From Neostethus bicornis (lineage: Eukaryota; Chordata; Actinopteri; Atheriniformes; Phallostethidae): a DNA stretch of 64,000 nt. Shown here in pieces: positions 56,603 to 64,000 of the stretch (position 1 is the first letter of the stretch; each line of letters starts with the position of its first letter). The stretch covers positions 19,298,817-19,362,816 of the forward strand of contig LR738542.1 of the NCBI GenBank assembly GCA_902685375.1, written 5' to 3'. The notes beneath the pieces were generated by a model. That model made no database searches, was not told where the DNA came from, and was given only the letters and a program-made list of their open reading frames with translations. A program made the position numbers and the translations under genes.

Positions 56603-58847
56603 TTTTTTCTTGACTAAATCATTTTTTTGGCAAAATGCTCTTTTTTTTTTTTGCCTTCCTTCTTTGAAAGTCTAAATTCAAAACTACATCAAAAGTGACA
56701 AGAGCACTAAAAATGGAGGCTATCGCACTTTCTTTGCCACAAGGTTTAGTCGAGTAATACCATCTCAGCTAACGCAAATTCTCTAAGCTTGAAACCAAAG
56801 AAGATTCATTGCCTCAAGAAAGCAAAGTTTGAAGAAAAAACAACAAACAAAAGACAAATTGGTGGCAATAAATTTCCATTTATCATTTCAGAACAATGTT
56901 GAGAGTCAGCAGACCTGATTACTGTATAAGGTGTTTGTCTTTGAATCCAAACAGTTAGGCTGTCTTCTGAGGGTCTGTAATGAAGGGCTGCTCCAACTGC
57001 TGGAGTCCAAGTGTATCAGGATCATGTTCACAAGTGGAGTTAGGGCAGGGGTGTGATAAATGATGTGTATTCTGTGTTAATGTATTGTGGTGAAGAGGGA
57101 GAACAGGGAGAGAAGGCAAAAGTCGAAGCTCTCGATTTACCGGCTGATCTGTGTTCCTGTGGTCACCAGCTGTGCGAATGAGCAAGATTTCAAATATAAG
57201 CAGGTGAAATGAGTTTCCTCTGCAGGGTGATTTAGGACTCTATTTTTCACAATAAGATTTCAAAACCTTTTTACTTTTATCTTCCTATTGAGTTGAAAAA
57301 CTGACCAGATTACCATTTTTTTTTAACCCTGTTTCACCATTTGCCAGTAAAGGCGTGCAAAGTGACATGGCCAAATGTTTTTGGGTCGTTTTGCAATTTT
57401 AAAATTTTTCTATTATTTGAACATTGACTTTCGATTTGTGATTGTTGATCTGAAAATAAAATTTTCATGTAAATTTCCAGTGCAGATCTTTTTTTTAAGA
57501 GACTTCCTTATGTTTATTCAGCATGTTCAAGCTGGAAAACAAATGGCCTCCAGTCGGTATTTGTATGCAGGATAGGGATCTAGTAAAAGAGTAATAACAA
57601 CAGAAACCAAGAGGGACACATTTATCTTCTTTGAAGTCATTGTTTTTTCTTTCCTTAAGCACGCCAAAGCTGAACAGGGGGGACGGTCATGGATATTACT
57701 TAAGCTTTCAGATGAAATATGTGCTGCAAAATTATTTGCCTTATTGTTCGATAAATTCTATTTAATGTCAGTAACAACTGTCTATATTTATTATAAGGAG
57801 CTAGCTTTATTACTTGATAGTATGTAGACATTTTTCTTTTCTTTTTTAGTTTTAATCTGCATTTATGGGTAAAATCTTGTTTTTTTCTGTTATTTTTGGC
57901 ACATGACTAAGTTACTATTTTTTATTACTTTTTTCTGACCCTGCTTTACAACTTTATGAAGGCATTATTGGGAGCTTCCAGTCAAAATGAGATCTTTTCA
58001 GAGGCTTGCCCCAAGGTCAAAACTGACGGGAAGCTCAGAATATTAACAAAAGAAGAGACCGCAACAACAGGCCACAGGGCTGTGAAGGAGGTGAGAAAGA
58101 GCAAGTGGTAGAGTAGAAAATTAATATCTTGGAATAAAGTGGAAAGAAGAAGGTGTTTGAGGAAAAGGATAATAGTGAAAAAAAAAATATTTATATATTA
58201 TTTGCCAAAAACTGAACCAAGAAAGTTTGAATTTTAGAGAAAAAAATACTTTTTTCCAGAAATGATCAATAATAGTGTGAACAATTTTGTGCAATATCAT
58301 TGCAAAACAAACAAATAAATAAATAAAACACCACAATTTATTCTGAGAGTTTCAGAACTTTGCTGTATTTCACTTTCTAAACTAACTTTAGATCATTCTT
58401 CATTTCAAAACAACAATAACAGTGAAGATTCTGTAAAACAATTCCTAATATCAAATTTAAAGTCGGCAAACATACAAAATAAAAAAAATTACAACCTGTC
58501 AAATGAAAAACAAAACCTCCCAGAAAAGCTTTTGTCAAATCTCATCGAACAACGCACATCTGCAGATCACTGAACAGTTAATTGTGAACCAAATAAAAAT
58601 CATACTTTTATCTGGTTTATTTAGAGCTCTTTGTGAATTCAGCTGCCATTAGAAAAATAGCATTTTTGTGCACTGACCAGAATTTTCACAGATTTAATTT
58701 CCTCTTAAAACATTTTTTTTAATGCTGATGTGCCACAATCGAGGTGTTATGTGAACCCCATTGAAGTCCGTGTCCAAACGGTCTGTGCCAACTTCTTCAA
58801 TTTATTTTTTCTCTCTAAAGTATTTATGTTCATATATAAATTATGCT
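56603..58847. other. AT-rich non-coding DNA
   Basis: No supported gene or structured repeat. Confidence 0.45.
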
Positions 58848-59115
58848 GCACAGTGGCACAATTTAGTTAGAACGATGGTCTCACAGCATGAAAGTCAGAG
58901 TTTGAGCTCCAGTGGACTGAGGCTTGAGATGTGGGCATTTCTGTAGGGAGTTTGCATGTTCTCCCTGAGAGTGCGTGAGTTCTCAGTGGGTGCTCTGGCT
59001 TCCTTCATACCTTCAAAATCATGCCAGTTGGGGAATGCCTCTTGACAGGAGTTTTATCTGTTTGTGGCCCCGTAACAGACTGGTGATCGTATGGGGTGTA
59101 CCCTACCAGAAAGAC
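58848..59115 (+). repeat. Teleost SINE, copy 10, diverged
   Basis: Plus strand. GCTGCACAGTGGCACAATTT, a decayed B box (GAGTTTGAGCTCCAG), GGAGTTTGCATGTTCTCCCT, a decayed middle, CAGACTGGTGATCG and GGGGTGTACCCTACC. It is the most diverged copy in the window. Confidence 0.68.
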
Positions 59116-61242
59116 TGCCCCATCAATCACCTTTATTTGTTTTATAAGTAGTTGACTATCAGCTTGATCTATCTCATTTCATAAAAGTTTGATATTGTCG
59201 ATCATGAAAATATTCAATATCAATTTCATACTTGTCAAAATTATGTTTTCAATTACTTTTCATTAAATTAGCTCGTGTGTAAACTGGGTTGTGTATGGAA
59301 AATGTCACACATTGATACTCAAAATGTGTCTTGCCATATTACCCAGAATAATGCTGAATAATCATGACTTTATTCATAAAATGACAAGAAATCCATCAAA
59401 GAGATTTAAATAACCTGCCATCTAGAGGTTTTTAATTATACCTCCCATTGTTTACATTTTTTAAAAACACAGAGGAAGAAAGGAAAAAAAAAACTTAGTT
59501 TATCTGAAACAGCAATGTACGTTAAAAGCTCTCAGATATTTGTCTTGGTTTTTTTTTTCTTTCCTCAGGTAAGTCTGCTTCTCTATAGAAATATGAACAT
59601 GCCAGACAAATTATGGAATCATTTTCTGAAAGAACTGCAACAATGGGAAGCAAATGCCATCTAAAGCGAATTCATAATCGGTGTGCAGACAGACAGAATA
59701 AAACTTTCCATCTTGTTCCCCAATAGCAAAGTTTCTCAAAGTTCACCAGAGAGAATACCAACTTTAACTAATTATGTAAAAAAAATTCCATTTTTTATTC
59801 AGATTGCCAAGCTGTGGTGACTATATTAGTTAAAAAGGCTATTTTCAATTAAAATCAACCACCTGAGATTCTTTTTGAAGATAAATCTAAAACAGAAATT
59901 CAAAGTGCTAATGTAGGAAGTGCAGTGACACACAGTGCCATAATGAGGCTGTGTTTCTGTCATGTGGAAATAATTTCTCTCCATTATCACCTCAAAGGAT
60001 TTTAAAAAAGAAATATATTAGTCATCATCATGCTGGAAAAAAAAACCACATTAACACATGGGCGACATGTCAGATTTGAAGAGGTGGGATAAAATAAAGG
60101 GATTTTTAAAAGATAATTTGGATACGAAATACAGATGCAAACTGTACATATCTGAATTTGGTTGACAGGTTCTGTTGAGGTGTGACTGTAAAAATAGAAG
60201 ATGGGATAACCAATTACAAGTTTGGGGTAAATAGTATTACTATAAACACATTTTTCTCTTGGTACATATGTATATTAAAGTTTAAGTTGTTTCAATTTAT
60301 TTAACAAAAACAATTGGCCACTTTTGGCTGCAAATGCGAGAAAAGTTTGTGGAGTGAAATGTCACAGAGACAATCTTTCTCTTTGTTAATGATGTGTCAA
60401 GAACATTTTAAAAGTAATCCCCTATGTCTTGAAGGATTCACACTTTGAAATATCAACACTAACAAGAATATTCGTGCTATAAACAGTTGCAGACCAATCT
60501 GTACACATCTACAACACACACGCATGTGCAGCCACTTAAAAACTCATGGATTGACCAGTGTGACCGCTTTCTGTAGTTGAGGTGAAGACAAAAGCCACAT
60601 TTGTAGAGATGACACTGGTGCGTCAGTGTTGACAGCATCAAAGTAAAGGGTTTTAAAAGCAAATACAGAAAATAGAAGCTTTTATAGATCACATCAAAGT
60701 GGTGGACAGAAGTTCAAGTAGACTCAATAGAGTGCCAAAAAACACAGTCCCATCTAAATGAAAAAAATAAAAATGGTGTGAAACACACACTAAAACATGA
60801 GATCCCTTACACTAAAAAGAAAAGAAACCCTTTTGATGTTCAAAAAATGTTCTCTGGGTGTTCACCTTTCACACGATCAAAATGGGATGTCGGAGCTCTA
60901 CATGATACACCTACAAACAAAGAGCGATAAAGTAAACACACTAAAGAGGTAACACGTAAGAATTCAAACATGATGGTCTCGAAAGGATGGTGAGACTGTG
61001 AACTTGGACTTGCCTCCATGAAATAACTGCAAATTTAAATCAATGTAGAACAGTTCATGTGGTTTGTGCAGACATGAGGTCTGAAAACATGAAATGAAGA
61101 TACAAAAAAGTGTCAAAGAACTGTGCAAACTGTCCTATTAAATTTGTTTGGTGAATCAGACATTGAAAAAATAAAGCCCTGAGCCCTTGGTATCAATCAA
61201 CTTTAATGATTACACATGTAAAACTGCATTAATGTTCAATAA
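59116..61242. other. AT-rich non-coding DNA
   Basis: No gene, RNA or terminal repeat was supported. Confidence 0.45.
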
Positions 61243-61790
61243 ATTGAATTGAATATACTTTATTTGTCCCCAAAGGGAAATTGAATGCTGCAGTGTTACA
61301 ATCATACAATGTCGTACATATTTTGTGTTTTTTTTTTTTTTTTTTAACTGTTGTGAATGCCAAGTAGTTACAGGTTTGAAAGCGAAAAGTCAAATAGTTT
61401 GATGGAGGATGGAAAGAATGATTTTCTGTACCGTTCCTTTGAGCAGCAGGGTTGCAGGAGTCTGCTGCTGAAGCTGCTCTTCAGATGGTCCACAGATTTA
61501 TGGAGAGGGTGGGAAGGATTTAGCATGATTAATGACAGTTTTGCTTTCATTCTGTCCCTCGCCACCTCATCCACGCAGGCAAGGGGTGAGCCAACCACAC
61601 GTACAGCTTTTTTTTTTACCATCTTGTTCAGTCTGTTGGCATTCTTTGTTTTATTACCAGCTCCCCAGGCGGTCACAGCAAAGAACAGGACACTCTCCAT
61701 GATAGCATGGTAAAACATGGAGAGCATCTTGTTGCAGACGTTGACGGACTTGTGTCACTTCAGGTCCTTCAGAAGTGACACAGGTGACAC
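61243..61790 (-). pseudogene. LINE 3' fragment (CR1/L2-like), reverse transcriptase C-terminal end
   Basis: Minus-strand reading: FYHAIMESVLFFAVTAWGAG, RLNKMVKKKAVRVVGSPLAC, NPSHPLHKSVDHLKSSFSSR and RYRKSFFPSSIKLFD. This is the C-terminal region of an abundant fish LINE. It is followed at the 3' end (left) by AATTTCCCTTTGGGGACAAA-TAAAG and an ATTGAATT-type tail on the sense strand. A T run at 61329-61345 interrupts the 3' untranslated part. The frame is open for 119 residues, yet the fragment is heavily 5'-truncated. Confidence 0.75.
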
Positions 61791-62485
61791 AAAGGTGACA
61801 CAGAAATGTGTTTTATTATTCAATGCATTAAAATGGACAATGGCAAAAAGTCTATTTCTGTACTAAGACTGGAAAAAATGGGAATACATTTTTTAACTGT
61901 GTATTACCACAAGTATTGGTATGTTTATCCACTATTCACAAATGAGTTTTGATCCTATATTTATCTTATTCTGATTGAGTTATCTTGTAAAAAAAAAAAA
62001 AAAAAGTCCAACATTCATAACAAATGACAGTAAAATAGAGTCCACTACCATTAGACCATAATTTACACTTGACGTCATTGCTACTGAAACATGTTTGTCC
62101 CTGCGCAGTGTAATAAATTATAAAGAATAACCACCCAAAGATGCTTCATCTGGTTGAAAGAAACTTTTATGATCTGTTTTTCCTGGTATTTTGATATTAC
62201 CACATACATTGGTTTCACAACACTCTAGTTTTTGAGCAAATCTACAAGTGCAATGTGTACACCAACATATACTGTATAACATGTTCAGATTTCTTGCCAG
62301 CCCCCCTCATTAGCCTTTCTGACCACATTTTCATTCTGTTGCTGCTGCTTATTGGACCCTGCTGAAATTAATCAGGCCAACAAGAAAGGCGGTCCTTGTT
62401 ACAGCCTCTTTGCTACAGGACTGCTATCAGCACCAGAGACTGGCAAGTCTGTGGAGAAGCTGATACATAAGAGGGAGAGGTGAAC
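61791..62485. other. Non-coding DNA between LINE fragments
   Basis: Contains a GTGACAC-rich patch at its left edge and an A run near 61989-62004. Nothing else recognised. Confidence 0.4.
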
Positions 62486-62486
62486 C

Positions 62487-63130
62487 TAAAGGAATATGTC
62501 TCCTCTATCCTGAGCTTTGTCTGGAAGCATACCAATGATGTCATCACCACCAGGGCACGATCTGTGTCTGAAATCATAAACTCTGACTGAAAGTGGAGGT
62601 GAGAGCTCTGCTGAAACCCAGAAACGCTGCTTTCAGGAAAGAAGAGGGATCAGTACTGGTGGCAGACATCATGAGAAGCAGAGCCATATATTCTCAGAAA
62701 ATTCAACACCTTTTTATCTGCACTGTCTCAAGGACATATGAGAAAGAATCAAATACTTTGCAAAGTGCAACACAAAGGACACACACACAAAAACACTGCT
62801 CATTAGGTGCACAAATCAGAAACCATTACTTAGACTAGACTTATACCACCACCCACGGACTCAGTATGACAGGAGCTGAAATGAGGAAGACCCTTCAAAG
62901 CATCAACTCCTGTAAAGCTGCAGGACGACAACATGTTGGGGCAGGTACTGAGGGACTGGGCTCTCCAGCTGTCTGAGGTGCTGTCAGACATATTTTACAC
63001 CTCACCGGCACGGCATCCGTCCCCGCCTGCTGAAAGTCAGCCACAATGGTAGCTGTCTTAAAAAGTTTCACAGTGACAGGCTTAAATGACTACCGACCCA
63101 TGGCTCCAACCCTAGTATGAAGTTCTTCTC
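62487..63130 (+). pseudogene. LINE ORF2 fragment upstream of and entering the reverse transcriptase domain
   Basis: Plus-strand frames, broken by several stops and frameshifts, read EYVSSILSFVWKHTNDVIT, then LKPRNAAFRKEE, and later EMRKTLQSINSCKAAG, RDWALQLSEVLSDIF and LNDYRPMAPTL. This order matches the linker between endonuclease and reverse transcriptase and the first reverse transcriptase block of fish LINEs. It may come from the same family as the minus-strand fragment at 61243-61790, but the orientation is opposite. Confidence 0.65.
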
Positions 63131-64000
63131 AAAAGCTAGTCATAGTCCATATCAAGACTCCTTCGATGCAAGTGTAAGAGTGTTTTTTTTTTTCATGAGG
63201 TGCTCCCAGTGAGCTTTTTACATTATTCAATATGACAACTATAGCCTTACAAAATGTGACTTTCAGGTTAATGAGGGTTTTGTTTACAGGTAGTAGTTTA
63301 ATTTTTCAATGCAAAAAAAAAAAAAAACAGAAACCCCCCACCCCCAAAAAGCAGCACTGAAAATAAACAGAATGTTCATTCGTTCCCTTCAAAAAATCTT
63401 TAAAACACTTCTGAAAACTTTGAGTTAGCCTCAGTTCTTTTCAAGGTCTCATTCTGAATTATTCTGATTGGTCATTTGTAATATGACTGATCAGATGACC
63501 AATCAGAATGTATGTCTTACAAATACCATACAACATAAATATGACACATGCCGCTGTTTGACTTATTTAATAAATTAGAGGAGGGGAGCTTCTAAAACCT
63601 CCTGGGTTCACCAAAAACTGAGAGACTTTTAGTAAATTTAGAAAAAAATTAAACAAGGCCAACCATTTGGAAATATGCATGAATTCATTAGTTGTTACCC
63701 ACAAAAATAAGAAGCCCACTTTGTGACTACAGCATGCTTCAGGATAAGTGAAGGAGGCAGTTGTTACATTAACAACAACAAAAAAAGATAGTTAATTTTC
63801 AAATGTTAAATTTGCCCGTTTAACCATCTTGTTTGAACAGATAGAGACTTGAGTATTTTGTGATGGGAGCAGTTTTTTGCTGAACATTGATTAGTGTGAT
63901 AGATACACAGCAACAATTTACCCAACCAGAGCTATCTTGCTTTGGGAGCCGATTTGACAGGGTCTCTGAGGGAAAAGTCAGTATGTCCAAGAGAAGAGAG
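63131..64000. other. Non-coding DNA to the window edge
   Basis: No gene recognised. A 15-bp inverted repeat (63461-63475 and 63495-63509) and an A run near 63310 are the only structures seen. Confidence 0.45.

Noticed and set aside
1..64000. CRISPR arrays, bacterial operons, rRNA and functional tRNA genes
   Set aside because: No spaced direct repeats, no rRNA-like stretches and no complete tRNA cloverleaf were seen; all content fits a fish nuclear genome.

Overview
The window is an intergenic or intronic stretch of an AT-rich vertebrate genome, almost certainly a ray-finned (teleost) fish. The evidence is the repeat content: a Tol2-like hAT transposon, a BEL/Pao LTR element, a sushi-type Ty3/gypsy chromovirus, a Sleeping Beauty-like Tc1 element, several fish-type LINE fragments, and at least ten copies of one SINE-like repeat common in fish. 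No host protein-coding gene, rRNA, functional tRNA or CRISPR array could be supported anywhere in the 64 kb. The species cannot be named from the sequence.

Layout. 1-9480: a TTAA-flanked non-autonomous DNA element (891-1574) lies upstream of a three-exon Tol2-like hAT transposase gene (1976-4483, last bases at 9049-9053). The hAT 3' terminal inverted repeat ends at 9480. A 4560-bp BEL/Pao element (4484-9043) has inserted into the last codons of the transposase. It has 560-bp LTRs that read as identical and a 5-bp CTTTT target duplication. Its single long ORF keeps gag, protease and the integrase C-terminus but has lost the reverse transcriptase core, RNase H and integrase core in frame. 9481-31500: unannotated AT-rich DNA with SINE copies, an 88-bp hAT MITE, TA microsatellites and an RTE-like LINE tail.

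31520-36990: a minus-strand LINE fragment split by a 4887-bp sushi-like chromovirus (31631-36517), which has 281-bp LTRs and a CTAAC target duplication. Its polyprotein carries two TAG stops and one 5-bp duplication frameshift. Its leader has a self-complementary primer site like that proposed for Tf1/sushi elements. 42614-44231: a Tc1 element with 224-bp inverted repeats and a doubly damaged transposase. 44232-64000: more SINE copies, three LINE fragments, a compound microsatellite and otherwise featureless DNA.

The coding content is therefore entirely that of mobile elements. The most notable points are the near-intact Tol2-like transposase nested with a very young non-autonomous BEL element, and the chromovirus whose primer site, predicted transcription start and TATA-like box agree with one another.
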